Of a stretch of 32,185 bases of DNA, positions 8,752-16,485 are shown piece by piece. Numbering within the stretch: position 1 is the stretch's first letter; every line of letters starts with the position of its first letter. Both the position numbers and the translations under genes were made by a program. The notes beneath the pieces are model-generated. The model had not been told where the DNA came from, ran no database searches, and was given only the letters and a program-made list of their open reading frames with translations. Source of the DNA: Paracoccaceae bacterium (GTDB lineage Bacteria; Pseudomonadota; Alphaproteobacteria; Rhodobacterales; Rhodobacteraceae); assembly GCA_023259435.1 (NCBI GenBank), contig JALRHZ010000012.1, positions 1 to 32,185 on the forward strand, written 5' to 3'.

Positions 8752-9228
8752 ATGGCACAGAACAAACCAGATCCGAATTACAAAGTCATCGCAGAAAACC
8801 GCCGTGCGCGGTATGATTATGCTATTGAGTCTGATCTTGAGTGTGGCGTTGTTCTGTCTGGGTCCGAGGTCAAATCACTGCGCCAAGGTGGGTCAAACAT
8901 CGCAGAAAGCTATGCCCATGTCGACGATGGTGAATTGTGGTTGGTTAACAGCTATATCGCCCCTTATGAGCAGGCCAAAACTTGGGGTCATGAGGAACGC
9001 CGCAAGCGAAAACTTCTTGTGAACAAAAAAGAATTGTCGCGTCTTTGGGCGGATACCCAAAGAAAAGGTATGACGCTGGTACCTTTGGTTATGTATTTTA
9101 ACCATGCAGGACGCGTTAAACTTAAAATCGGCATCGCAAAGGGTAAGAAGAACCATGACAAGCGCGCCTCAGACGCCAAACGTGATTGGGGCCGTCAAAA
9201 GCAACGCCTCTTGCGTCAGTCTGGTTAA
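8752..9228 (+). CDS. smpB: SsrA-binding protein SmpB
   Basis: 158-residue tmRNA-binding protein of trans-translation, which brings tmRNA to stalled ribosomes. The family pattern is clear: [17 protein letters not shown] at the start, [30 protein letters not shown], and a basic C-terminal tail with [15 protein letters not shown] that inserts into the mRNA channel. ATG 8752 ([11 protein letters not shown]) agrees with alphaproteobacterial homologues; an in-frame TTG at 8740 adds four residues but has no support. The tmRNA gene itself is not in this window. Confidence 0.97.
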   Translation: MAQNKPDPNYKVIAENRRARYDYAIESDLECGVVLSGSEVKSLRQGGSNIAESYAHVDDGELWLVNSYIAPYEQAKTWGHEERRKRKLLVNKKELSRLWADTQRKGMTLVPLVMYFNHAGRVKLKIGIAKGKKNHDKRASDAKRDWGRQKQRLLRQSG

Positions 9229-9322
9229 ATTTGTGTTACGGGTAGAATTAAGAATATTTCCCCTAAAACTGGAGCTGCACCCATAATATCTAGACCCTAG
9301 TTCATCAAGAAAGGGATGCAGT

Positions 9323-9613
9323 ATGGAACTTATTATTGGATTATTGTCAGGTGCCGCAGGTGGTAACGCCGTCGGTCGTTTAATTGGAAACTTGGATCAA
9401 GGCACATTGATCAACTCAATTGCAGGTATCGTCGGTGGCGGACTTGGCGGCTCGATCTTGTCAATGCTGGGTGCACCGGACATGGCGGGCATGGCAGGCG
9501 AAGCGGCGGGCCTAGATATCGGCGCGATTCTTGGCCAAGTTGCCGGCGGTGGCGTTGGCGGCGGTGTTGTCCTAGCCGTTGTTGGATTTATCCGCGGCAA
9601 GCTAGCAGGTTAA
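9323..9613 (+). CDS. small glycine-rich membrane protein (conserved hypothetical)
   Basis: 96 residues, very rich in Gly, Ala, Ile and Leu, with at least three hydrophobic stretches (residues 1-20, 30-50, 70-95) and glycine-zipper-like patterns such as GGGLGGS and GGGVGGGV. I recall many similar small hypothetical proteins in proteobacteria, none with an established role. It probably packs as a hairpin or oligomer in the inner membrane. AAGGGA lies 7 bases before the ATG. It follows smpB by 94 bases and ends at a terminator, so it may be monocistronic or share the smpB message. Confidence 0.75.
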   Translation: MELIIGLLSGAAGGNAVGRLIGNLDQGTLINSIAGIVGGGLGGSILSMLGAPDMAGMAGEAAGLDIGAILGQVAGGGVGGGVVLAVVGFIRGKLAG

Positions 9614-9654
9614 CCTGTTTTTTCAGGTCTGGGCGCATTTTGTTGTGTCCAGAC
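9613..9654 (+). terminator. overlapping hairpins after the Gly-rich gene
   Basis: ACCTG-T6-CAGGT (9613-9628) overlaps by two bases a 10-bp stem with two G-U pairs (9627-9636 with 9645-9654, 8-base loop), right at the stop codon of the small gene. The two stems compete for bases 9627-9628. Likely a terminator, although the following T-run is short. Confidence 0.6.
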
Positions 9655-9727
9655 TTGTATATTTCCCCCTCAAATAGTACGGGTTTTGCCAAACAACCCA
9701 CTTTGGGCCATCTTGGGGGCAAAAACC

Positions 9728-10582
9728 ATGAATGACGATCCAAAAACGCTTGTATCTACCGAGTGGTTGGCTGCGCATCTAAAGGATCCAGATTTGCGCA
9801 TACTAGACGCATCTTGGTATCTTCCTGATATGAACCGCGATGCTCTTAAAGAATATGAACAATCGCATATCCCAAATGCGCGGTTTTTCGATATCGAAGA
9901 AATAAGTGATCTTCGCTCAGACCTTCCTCATATGGTTCCGCCTGTTGAAAAGTTTATGTCGCGCATGCGGGCGTTGGGTGTCGGAGACGGCCATCAGGTT
10001 GTTGTCTATGACGGTATGGGTCTGTTTTCTGCGGCCCGTGTTTGGTGGCTGTTCAAGCTTATGGGCCAAGATAACATTGCGGTGCTGGACGGTGGTTTCC
10101 CTAAATGGTTGGCCGAGGGCCGCGAGGTCGAAGATATGCCACCGGTCATTCGGGATCGTCACATGACAGTGCGCCGTCAGAACCATATGGTCAAAGATGT
10201 TACACAAGTTGCCGCGGCCAGTAAGCTGGGCGATCATGTGATTATCGATGCACGCGCACCCGCACGGTTCAAAGGTGATGCGGATGAACCACGCCCCGGA
10301 CTGCGGGCGGGTCACATTCCAGGGGCGCGTAACGTCTTTTTTGCCGACGTGTTGAACGCCGATAAAACAATGAAATCGCCAGAAGAGATGCGCCGCATTT
10401 TTGAAGCGGCGGGCGTTGATTTGTCAAAACCTGCAATCACCAGCTGCGGTTCCGGTGTAACCGCGGCCGTTCTTTCCCTTGCGCTTGAACGTATGGGGCA
10501 TAAAAACCACGCTTTATATGACGGAAGCTGGGCAGAATGGGGAATGTTCCCCACTGTCCCCGTCGAAACCGGAGACGCATAA
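9728..10582 (+). CDS. sseA: 3-mercaptopyruvate sulfurtransferase
   Basis: 284-residue tandem rhodanese protein. The catalytic loop in the second domain is CGSGVTA with C240; this Gly/Ser-rich loop is typical of mercaptopyruvate sulfurtransferases (usually CG(T/S)GVTA) rather than thiosulfate-specific rhodanese (CRKGVT). The enzyme moves sulfur from 3-mercaptopyruvate to thiols or cyanide, giving pyruvate and a persulfide. I choose ATG 9728, with GGGGG 8 bases upstream, over the in-frame TTG at 9686. Its stop overlaps the start of an aspartate/aromatic aminotransferase by one base, and that enzyme class can make 3-mercaptopyruvate from cysteine, so the pair may form one pathway. Confidence 0.93.
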   Translation: MNDDPKTLVSTEWLAAHLKDPDLRILDASWYLPDMNRDALKEYEQSHIPNARFFDIEEISDLRSDLPHMVPPVEKFMSRMRALGVGDGHQVVVYDGMGLFSAARVWWLFKLMGQDNIAVLDGGFPKWLAEGREVEDMPPVIRDRHMTVRRQNHMVKDVTQVAAASKLGDHVIIDARAPARFKGDADEPRPGLRAGHIPGARNVFFADVLNADKTMKSPEEMRRIFEAAGVDLSKPAITSCGSGVTAAVLSLALERMGHKNHALYDGSWAEWGMFPTVPVETGDA

Positions 10583-11766
10583 TGTTTCAAAACCTGAAAG
10601 AACAACCTGCCGATAAAATTCTTGCCCTTATGGCGCAATACAAAGCAGATACGCGCGACACCAAAATCGATCTAGGCGTTGGGGTCTATAAGAATGCTCA
10701 GGGTGAAACACCAGTGATGCGAGCGATCAAGGCGGCAGAACAAAAGCTTTGGGAAGTAGAGACATCCAAGTCCTACGTTGCGCTTGCAGGTGATCCCGCG
10801 TTTAGCGATGCCATGATCGAATTGGTATTGGGCACCTCTGTGGCACGCGATCTCGTTGCATCGGTTGCTACTCCGGGGGGGACTGGTGCGGTGCGTCAGG
10901 GTTTTGAATTGGTGAAAATGGCCAATCCCAAAGCACGCGTCTTTGTCTCAGATCCAACATGGCCCAATCACCTTTCAATTTTGAAATACCTTGAAATGGA
11001 GATGGTGCCTTATCGCTATTTTGACAACGACACACGCGGTGTTGCCTATGAAGGTATGTTGGCCGATTTGGACCAAGTCGCCGAGGGTGACATTGTTTTG
11101 CTGCATGGCTGCTGCCACAATCCAACGGGTGCAAACCTGAACCTGACACAATGGCAGGCGGTGATTGATCTGTTGAACGCTAAAGGCGCTGTTCCAATGA
11201 TTGATATCGCATATCAAGGGTTTGGTGATGGCTTAGAAGAAGATGCACAAGCCGTTCGGATGGTGGCGTCAAGCTGTCCTGAAACTATTATTGCGGCGAG
11301 TTGTTCAAAGAATTTCGGTGTGTACCGCGAACGGACTGGCCTTTTGATGATGGTTTCGCAAGACGGCTCTGGTCGTGCGCTGAATCAACAGACCCTGAAT
11401 TTCTTGAACCGCCAGAACTTTTCCTTCCCACCTGATCATGGTGCGCGCCTTGTGACAATGGTTTTGCAGGATGATGCGCTGCGTGCGGATTGGAAAGCCG
11501 AACTAGAAGACGTCCGTCTTGGTATGCTTGCTCTGCGGGAACAACTGGCTGGTGAGTTGCAACGTTTGTCTGGATCGGACCGTTTTGGGTTTATCGCGCA
11601 ACACCGAGGCATGTTCTCTCGTCTCGGGACAAGCCCAGACAAGGTGGAACTGTTGCGCAAGGAACATGCGATTTACATGGTGGGCGATAGTCGCCTGAAT
11701 ATCGCAGGTCTTAACGCAGAAACGGTGCCAATTTTGGCAAAAGCAATCGTGGATTGCGGCATCTAA
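10582..11766 (+). CDS. tyrB: class I aromatic/aspartate aminotransferase
   Basis: 394-residue PLP enzyme of the AspC/TyrB subgroup. Seen: GVYKNAQGETPVM near the start, N180 in HGCCHNPTG, D208 and Y211 in IDIAYQGFGDG, the PLP lysine K243 in SCSKNFGVYRER, and RLNIAGL at the C-terminal arginine site. It moves amino groups between aspartate or aromatic amino acids and 2-oxoglutarate. Members of this group also deaminate cysteine to 3-mercaptopyruvate, which would suit its 1-base overlap with sseA. The symbol is a family label; aspC would be equally defensible. The next gene starts 3 bases on. Confidence 0.9.
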   Translation: MFQNLKEQPADKILALMAQYKADTRDTKIDLGVGVYKNAQGETPVMRAIKAAEQKLWEVETSKSYVALAGDPAFSDAMIELVLGTSVARDLVASVATPGGTGAVRQGFELVKMANPKARVFVSDPTWPNHLSILKYLEMEMVPYRYFDNDTRGVAYEGMLADLDQVAEGDIVLLHGCCHNPTGANLNLTQWQAVIDLLNAKGAVPMIDIAYQGFGDGLEEDAQAVRMVASSCPETIIAASCSKNFGVYRERTGLLMMVSQDGSGRALNQQTLNFLNRQNFSFPPDHGARLVTMVLQDDALRADWKAELEDVRLGMLALREQLAGELQRLSGSDRFGFIAQHRGMFSRLGTSPDKVELLRKEHAIYMVGDSRLNIAGLNAETVPILAKAIVDCGI

Positions 11767-11769
11767 AAT

Positions 11770-12420
11770 ATGCGCCTTTACCTAGATACAGCTGATCCCG
11801 AAATTTGGGATCGGCTTATGCCTACAGGCATGTTCCATGGAATAACGACCAATCCAAAGCTATTTGCCGCAGTGGATCTGCATTATTCTACAATCGATTG
11901 GGCCCGTTACTTTCAATCGGCCAAAGACGTTGGAGCGCAGGAACTGCATGTCCAAGTGCCGCGCATTGATAATAATTCCGCAGAATGGGTATTAGAGCGG
12001 TACGCGATTGCAGGCAGTCTCGGTCTAGAGATGATTGCAAAGGTTCCGTTGACAGAAGAGGGCGCACGACTTGCAACTCTACTTCGCAAAAATGGCGTGA
12101 AACTCTTAATGACCGCCGGTTATCACGCAAAGCAGCTATATATTGCGGCGGGACTAGGTGCAGAGTATTTCGCCCCCTATTTTGGACGCATGGCAGATGC
12201 AGGTCGCGATACAGATCATCATTTCAGGCAAATGGCGGCAATTGAGGCTCAATCAAACACTAAGGTAATGGTTGCCTCTTTACGGACGCCGGAACAAATG
12301 TTAGCGCTATCAGAAATGGGGCTAAGCCACTTTACCATTTCTCCGGCGGTTGCTGATGCGATTATGTATGATGATCTTACATTAGCTGCGGTCGAGGAAT
12401 TTGAAGCGGCCATAAATTAG
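11770..12420 (+). CDS. transaldolase / fructose-6-phosphate aldolase family protein
   Basis: 216-residue single-domain TIM barrel of the small transaldolase family (Fsa/MipB-like length). It opens with MRLYLDTADPE, has ITTNPK at 25-30, and the Schiff-base lysine K91 in MIAKVPLT; TAGYHAKQ and APYFGRMADAGRD follow the family pattern. It could act as a transaldolase or cleave or form fructose 6-phosphate. It lies 3 bases after tyrB and 9 bases before a PfkB sugar kinase, so a sugar phosphate is a likely substrate of the pair. Exact substrate not assignable. Confidence 0.87.
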   Translation: MRLYLDTADPEIWDRLMPTGMFHGITTNPKLFAAVDLHYSTIDWARYFQSAKDVGAQELHVQVPRIDNNSAEWVLERYAIAGSLGLEMIAKVPLTEEGARLATLLRKNGVKLLMTAGYHAKQLYIAAGLGAEYFAPYFGRMADAGRDTDHHFRQMAAIEAQSNTKVMVASLRTPEQMLALSEMGLSHFTISPAVADAIMYDDLTLAAVEEFEAAIN

Positions 12421-12429
12421 GAAAATGCC

Positions 12430-13374
12430 ATGATAGTTGTCGGTGGTGAAAACCTTATTGATTTTGTGCAAACATCAACGACCGACGGGCTGCCGGTTTA
12501 TACGGCTTTTCCCGGAGGCTCATGTTACAACGTGGCGATGGCCGCCGCGCGGCAGAGCGCGGCTGTCTCTTATGTCACTCCGATTTCCACGGACAGTTTG
12601 GGCAAGGTCCTGCGCGATCGACTAGAGGCTTCGGGTGTGGAACGTTTTGGACCGGCTTCGGATTTGCCAACCTCGCTTGCGGTCGTGACAGTGAATGAGT
12701 CGATTCCTTCTTATCAATTCTATCGCACGCAAACCGCCGAACGCGATGTTACTGAGGAAAAGATTTGGACGGCTTGTCCAGATGACTACGATATTTTTCA
12801 TGTTGGCTCTCTTGCGCTAATTGACGGAGCTGATGCGGACGTATGGGCCAAGTGTATGGCAACAGCGCGTGCGCAGGGTAAAGTGACCTCACTTGATCCC
12901 AACGCGCGCCCTGTAATGGTAAAAGATCCTCAGGCCTACCGTGCGCGGCTTTTGGATGCGTCAAAACATGCGGTTGTTCTGAAATTAAGTGATGAAGATC
13001 TAGAGTATGTCTGTCCGGATATGTCACAAACCGAAGCTTTTGATTTTCTCGCGACACATTCCGATGCAAGCTTGGTCGTCTTGACCCGTGGCGCCGAGGG
13101 TGCCTTGGGCCGCATCCGCGCCGGAGAAGTGACAGTGCCAGTGCATGCGGCAGATCCGTTGGTGGACACCGTAGGCGCAGGGGATACCTTTATGGCGACG
13201 CTGTTATCGGAACTGAGCCGTCGGGGTTGTGTTTCGTCGGGTGATATTGATGCGTTGTCGTTGGACGGTTTAAGGAGTTTGTTGGATACGGCAGCCGTAG
13301 CGGCAGCTTTGAACTGTGAACGCAGTGGGTGCAATCCACCAAGCCTTGCCGAGATACGCAGCGCTATTACTTGA
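12430..13374 (+). CDS. PfkB family carbohydrate kinase
   Basis: 314-residue ribokinase-fold kinase. The N-terminal signature is FPGGSCYNVAMAAAR (glycine-rich sugar-binding block, residues 28-41), and the catalytic block is DTVGAGDTFMATLL with D252 as general base and GAGD as anion hole. Fructokinase-like by general appearance, but PfkB specificity is hard to read. SD AGGA precedes the ATG by about 8 bases. It is the last gene of the sseA-tyrB-aldolase-kinase run. With an aldolase directly upstream, the kinase may supply or use the aldolase substrate. Confidence 0.87.
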   Translation: MIVVGGENLIDFVQTSTTDGLPVYTAFPGGSCYNVAMAAARQSAAVSYVTPISTDSLGKVLRDRLEASGVERFGPASDLPTSLAVVTVNESIPSYQFYRTQTAERDVTEEKIWTACPDDYDIFHVGSLALIDGADADVWAKCMATARAQGKVTSLDPNARPVMVKDPQAYRARLLDASKHAVVLKLSDEDLEYVCPDMSQTEAFDFLATHSDASLVVLTRGAEGALGRIRAGEVTVPVHAADPLVDTVGAGDTFMATLLSELSRRGCVSSGDIDALSLDGLRSLLDTAAVAAALNCERSGCNPPSLAEIRSAIT

Positions 13375-13377
13375 TGT

Positions 13378-13450
13378 CGGGCGGGGGGCTGTCTGCCCCC
13401 TCTGCGCTGTGCGCATTCACCCCCGAAGATATTTTTGGACAAAAAATGAT
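13378..13450 (+). repeat. GAtATTTTTgg element with GC-rich run, copy 2
   Basis: Directly after the PfkB stop: GGGCGGGGGGCT pairs with the nearby GCCCCC block, then GATATTTTTGGAC at 13428-13440 and an A-run. Same architecture as the elements at 1-57 and 28657-28694. Probable terminator of the sseA to PfkB transcript. Confidence 0.6.
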
Positions 13451-13559
13451 GAGAGGGGCAGGCGAAGTTTGCTTGAGGCTGCGGCATATTGAGCGCCGGC
13501 TTTGGACAAAACTGCCTAGTTCGACAGACTAATCACAGGTGGCGTATTGTGGGGAGATT

Positions 13560-13634
13560 TGGCTGGGGTGGTAGGATTCGAACCTACGGTACACTGTACC
13601 AAAAACAGTTGCCTTACCGCTTGGCTACACCCCA
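13560..13634 (-). tRNA. tRNA-Gln (anticodon UUG)
   Basis: 75 bases including an encoded CCA (13560-13562). Acceptor stem TGGGGTG/CACCCCA, D-arm AGCCAAGCGGTAAGGCA, anticodon stem ACTGT/ACAGT around the loop TTTTGGT with anticodon TTG, and T-arm with GGTTCGAATCC. All four arms pair. Discriminator base G. It is oriented like csp and the helicase upstream but is separated from them by hairpins. Confidence 0.97.
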
Positions 13635-13761
13635 ACAGTGGCGTGGTATTTACGATGGAGTCTTAAAAGGTTCAAGTGCAAAGTGCCGATTTTATGAATC
13701 TTTTTCAGACGCATTCGGATGGCTCGCAAACTTTTGGATTTCATTCGAAGACTTGAGAATG

Positions 13762-13817
13762 TTTTGCACCGCTTTGGGTGCAAAATTTATCATGCCGGTG
13801 GTGACCGGCATGATAAA
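13762..13817 (-). terminator. two abutting hairpins after csp
   Basis: A perfect 14-bp stem with a 4-base loop (13786-13799 with 13804-13817) starts 8 bases past the csp stop. It directly abuts a second 9-bp stem (TTTTGCACC 13762-13770 with GGTGCAAAA 13777-13785). On the minus strand the first stem is followed by TTTT, which is also the 5' arm of the second stem. Likely csp terminator. Confidence 0.8.
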
Positions 13818-13824
13818 ATGTTGA

Positions 13825-14034
13825 TTACTCAGCAACCAAGTTAATTGCTGAAGATTTGCCACGACGTTCGTCGATTTGGATTTCATAAGAAATCTTTTGG
13901 CCGTCTTTTAGGCTGCTTAGGCCGGAACGCTCTACTGCGCTGATGTGAACAAAGACGTCATTTCCGCCTTGCTCTGGTTCAATAAAGCCGTAGCCTTTGG
14001 TTGCGTTGAACCATTTTACGGTGCCTTTGGTCAT
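13825..14034 (-). CDS. cold-shock domain protein (CspA family)
   Basis: 69-residue single cold-shock domain RNA/ssDNA-binding chaperone. RNP1 (KGYGFIEP) and RNP2 (DVFVHI) are intact, with the usual KGTVKWFN start. I choose ATG 14034 because AAAGGA lies 7 bases upstream and family members start at MTKGTVKWF; the frame is open back to 14049. It follows the DEAD-box helicase gene by 74 bases with no clear terminator, so the two may be cotranscribed, a sensible pairing for RNA unfolding in the cold. The leader holds small inverted repeats. Confidence 0.93.
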   Translation of the reverse strand: MTKGTVKWFNATKGYGFIEPEQGGNDVFVHISAVERSGLSSLKDGQKISYEIQIDERRGKSSAINLVAE

Positions 14035-14059
14035 GGTATTTCCTTTCATTCATGATCCG

Positions 14060-14100
14060 ATGTCATTTGACATTTCTAGAGCAGGCCGAGTTTGACCTGC
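14060..14100 (-). other. small inverted repeats between helicase and csp genes
   Basis: ATGTCA-TT-TGACAT (14060-14073) and GCAGG/CCTGC (14081-14085 with 14096-14100) lie in the 74-base gap. Neither has a T-run, so they look more like leader structure for csp than a helicase terminator. Confidence 0.35.
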
Positions 14101-14108
14101 GTCATTCC

Positions 14109-15452
14109 TTATGCTTTTTGCCGCGCGCGGCTGCCGTCCTTGCGTGGGCCTTTGGAGACCGCATCCGATGTGCGGCGTGGCCTGCGTCGTTTTGGGCCAT
14201 TTGGCTTACCTGGGGCGCCTCTGCGTCCATTTGGGTCCTGTGGGTGGGCGGTGCGATCGGATGCGCCCGATTTATGTCCGCGATGTTTTGGACGGCGCTT
14301 AGAAGATGGGGTTGCATCCGCATCTGCGCTAGAATTCTTGGCAGCACCAAGATTGCGTCCGATCAGCTTTTCGATGTCGCGCAAATAGGCAACTTCATCC
14401 GGAGAGCACAAAGAGATCGCGACACCGTCACAGCCTGCACGTGCCGTTCGCCCAATCCTGTGCACATATGACTCTGGCACATTTGGCAAATCGTAATTCA
14501 CCACAAGCCCAACGCCGGGTATGTCGATGCCGCGTGCGGCAACATCCGTTGCTACGAGAATGCGCACATCGCCGTTTTTGAATCCGCGTATTGCACGGTC
14601 TCTTTGACCTTGGCTTTTGTTGCCATGAACAGAGTCGGCAGAGTAGCCATCTTGGACGAGCTGCTTCATTGTTTTTTCAGCACCATGTTTGGTGCGCGAG
14701 AAAACAATTGCTTTGTCATCTGGAAAGCGATCCAGCACTTGGCGCAGAGTAAAGGGTTTGCGGGCTTTATCCAGGAACAATACCTCTTGTTCCACTTTAT
14801 CCGCCGTTTTGCCCGGAGGGGCAACTTGGATACGTTTTGGTTTCGTTAAGAACGTTTGGGCCAGCTCTTCCATTTGCTTAGACATCGTAGCCGAAAATAA
14901 CATGGTTTGACGCGGAGTGCCTAATTTCGGTGCAATCTGGCGCAGAGCGTGAATAAAGCCAAGATCAAGCATTTGATCTGCTTCGTCCAAAACAAGATGT
15001 CCAACGGTCGATAGATTAACAGCCTTGCGCTCCATAAGATCGATAAGTCGCCCAGGTGTTGCGACCAAGATGTCCAGACCTTTTGCAAGGATCGTGACTT
15101 GTTTGTGGATCGACTGTCCGCCAACTACGGTCGTGATTTTCAACGGCGTGTTGTGGATCAACGGCTTAATGTTGGCGGTAATTTGGTTCGCAAGTTCCCG
15201 AGTGGGCGCTAAGATCAACGCTTTTACCGATTTGGGCTCTGGACGGCCTAGCTCATTCAGTAAATGCTCGACCAAGGGGAGGCCAAAGGCGAGTGTTTTT
15301 CCTGTTCCGGTTTGCGCCAGACCAAGGACATCTTCACCGTTTAGGGCAACAGGGATGGCTTGTTTCTGGATGGGTGTCGGGCTTGAAATTCCTGCAGCTT
15401 GTAATGCTGCGTTCAAATTTGGCGCAAGGCCAAGCATGTCAAAATCTGACAA
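14109..15452 (-). CDS. DEAD-box ATP-dependent RNA helicase, RhlE-like
   Basis: 447 residues from a TTG start at 15452. Motif order: Q motif (TPIQKQAIP), Walker A AQTGTGKT at 46-53, PTRELANQ, TPGRL, DEAD at 156-159, SAT, then the helicase C domain with ATDVAARGID and HRIGRTAR. The last 65 residues or so are basic, Arg/Lys/Pro-rich and probably disordered, as in RhlE proteins that contact rRNA. TTG is chosen because AGGAA lies 5-6 bases upstream and homologues begin MSDFDMLGL; the frame runs on to an ATG at 15566, which would add 38 unconserved-looking residues. A likely role is ribosome assembly or cold mRNA unwinding. csp follows. Confidence 0.93.
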   Translation of the reverse strand: MSDFDMLGLAPNLNAALQAAGISSPTPIQKQAIPVALNGEDVLGLAQTGTGKTLAFGLPLVEHLLNELGRPEPKSVKALILAPTRELANQITANIKPLIHNTPLKITTVVGGQSIHKQVTILAKGLDILVATPGRLIDLMERKAVNLSTVGHLVLDEADQMLDLGFIHALRQIAPKLGTPRQTMLFSATMSKQMEELAQTFLTKPKRIQVAPPGKTADKVEQEVLFLDKARKPFTLRQVLDRFPDDKAIVFSRTKHGAEKTMKQLVQDGYSADSVHGNKSQGQRDRAIRGFKNGDVRILVATDVAARGIDIPGVGLVVNYDLPNVPESYVHRIGRTARAGCDGVAISLCSPDEVAYLRDIEKLIGRNLGAAKNSSADADATPSSKRRPKHRGHKSGASDRTAHPQDPNGRRGAPGKPNGPKRRRPRRTSDAVSKGPRKDGSRARQKA

Positions 15453-15864
15453 ATGTGTTCCTTTCCAAACGCATGAGTTCACACGTCTGATTTCGGCCAA
15501 TCGATAACGATGGCCACGTCTTGGGTTCAGCGGCTCCTCACATGCAGACAGGCTACTCCTGTCCATACTGGACCACTCAAAAGAACCCTGCGTGATGGGA
15601 ACTGGTTGTTACTGCTGCAATAGTACCAAGAGGCCACATGCGAACGCTCACGCGGCGGAGCAATAACGATGCTCGATATACATCAAGTACAAGTAAAGTC
15701 AAATGAATACTTTATCATGGGGGGCTTGCGACTTGGCTTGGATACCTTGCCTCGCCTGTTAAAATGTCGAGATGCGTTGTGTTGACCTGCGGTCAGAACA
15801 TAAGGATAGGAAGTCTACTTTTAGATCGTTTTGTCTTTTGGATTGGCACATTTTCACATAGTAC
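15453..15864. other. 412-base non-coding divergent region
   Basis: No gene recognised. It holds the probable long leader and promoter of the helicase gene (minus) and the upstream region of the UDG-family gene (plus), including the short inverted repeat TGACC-TGC-GGTCA at 15783-15795. No tRNA or known riboswitch was recognised. The helicase reading frame stays open from 15453 to 15566, but coding there is doubtful. Confidence 0.5.
15675..15702 (-). promoter_or_regulatory. candidate promoter of the helicase gene
   Basis: On the minus strand TTGACT (15702-15697) and TATATC (15680-15675) are spaced by 16 bases, close to a sigma-70 promoter. Starting near 15668, the transcript would carry a leader of roughly 215 bases before the TTG, like cold-inducible genes. 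Found by eye only. Confidence 0.4.
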
Positions 15865-16485
15865 ATGGGGAAGATGACCCAAAGCCTTCACATATTCCAG
15901 CGAATAGAATCCTGTCGTCTTTGCAAAGATCAATTTGCGCGTACGCCCACGGCTCATGTTCCCCGCCCTGTGTTACAAGGGCAAACTTCGGCTCGTATCC
16001 TCATTGCGGGTCAGGCGCCTGGTCTGCGCGTGCACGTCTCGGGGTGTCCATTTACGGACGCGTCTGGTGATCGTTTGCGGCATTGGATGGGACTTTCCGA
16101 AAAAATTTTCTATGATTCGGAACAGATTGCGATCATACCAATGGCTTTTTGTTTTCCGGGGTATTCAAAATCCAAAGCGGATTTACCACCGCCCAAGATT
16201 TGTGCACGCACATGGCGGCAAGAGGTATTGGAGGCCTTTGACAAAATCGAATTAACGATACTGGTGGGACGATATGCACAACAATGGCATCTTGGGACCA
16301 CAAAGGCCGTATCGGATGTTGTCCGCCAATACACGGCGTGGGGGCCGCATATCTTGCCCTTGCCACATCCCTCTTGGCGCAATACCCATTGGCTGACAAC
16401 AAACCCTTGGTTCGACCAAGATGTCGTGCCTTATCTAAGGCGCAGAGTACAGGAGATTTTAAGTGACAGATCAAACCATACTTGA
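15865..16485 (+). CDS. uracil-DNA glycosylase superfamily protein
   Basis: 206 residues. Motif 1 is GQAPGLRVHVSGCPFTD near residues 49-65 and the late motif is LPLPHPSWRN near 155, both placed as in the UDG superfamily (PF03167). This resembles the short UDG-like group that follows the CxxC pattern at the N terminus (CRLC) but lacks the other two cysteines needed for a 4Fe-4S cluster. DNA glycosylase activity is plausible but not certain. The start is unclear: ATG 15865 has no SD, while ATG 15874 has GGGGAAG very close. The next gene overlaps its 3' end by 23 bases. Confidence 0.8.
   Translation: MGKMTQSLHIFQRIESCRLCKDQFARTPTAHVPRPVLQGQTSARILIAGQAPGLRVHVSGCPFTDASGDRLRHWMGLSEKIFYDSEQIAIIPMAFCFPGYSKSKADLPPPKICARTWRQEVLEAFDKIELTILVGRYAQQWHLGTTKAVSDVVRQYTAWGPHILPLPHPSWRNTHWLTTNPWFDQDVVPYLRRRVQEILSDRSNHT

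Noticed and set aside
13489-13824. 111-residue plus-strand frame across the tRNA region
   Set aside because: It reads straight through the tRNA-Gln gene and the csp terminator, so it is not a gene.
14052-14471. Plus-strand open frame of 139 residues opposite the helicase C-terminus
   Set aside because: Lies antisense to the GC-rich, basic tail of the helicase gene; Trp/Ala/Arg-rich translation without any family pattern, so a shadow frame.
15025-15507. 160-residue plus-strand frame opposite the helicase
   Set aside because: Fully antisense to conserved helicase motifs; no SD and no recognisable domain.
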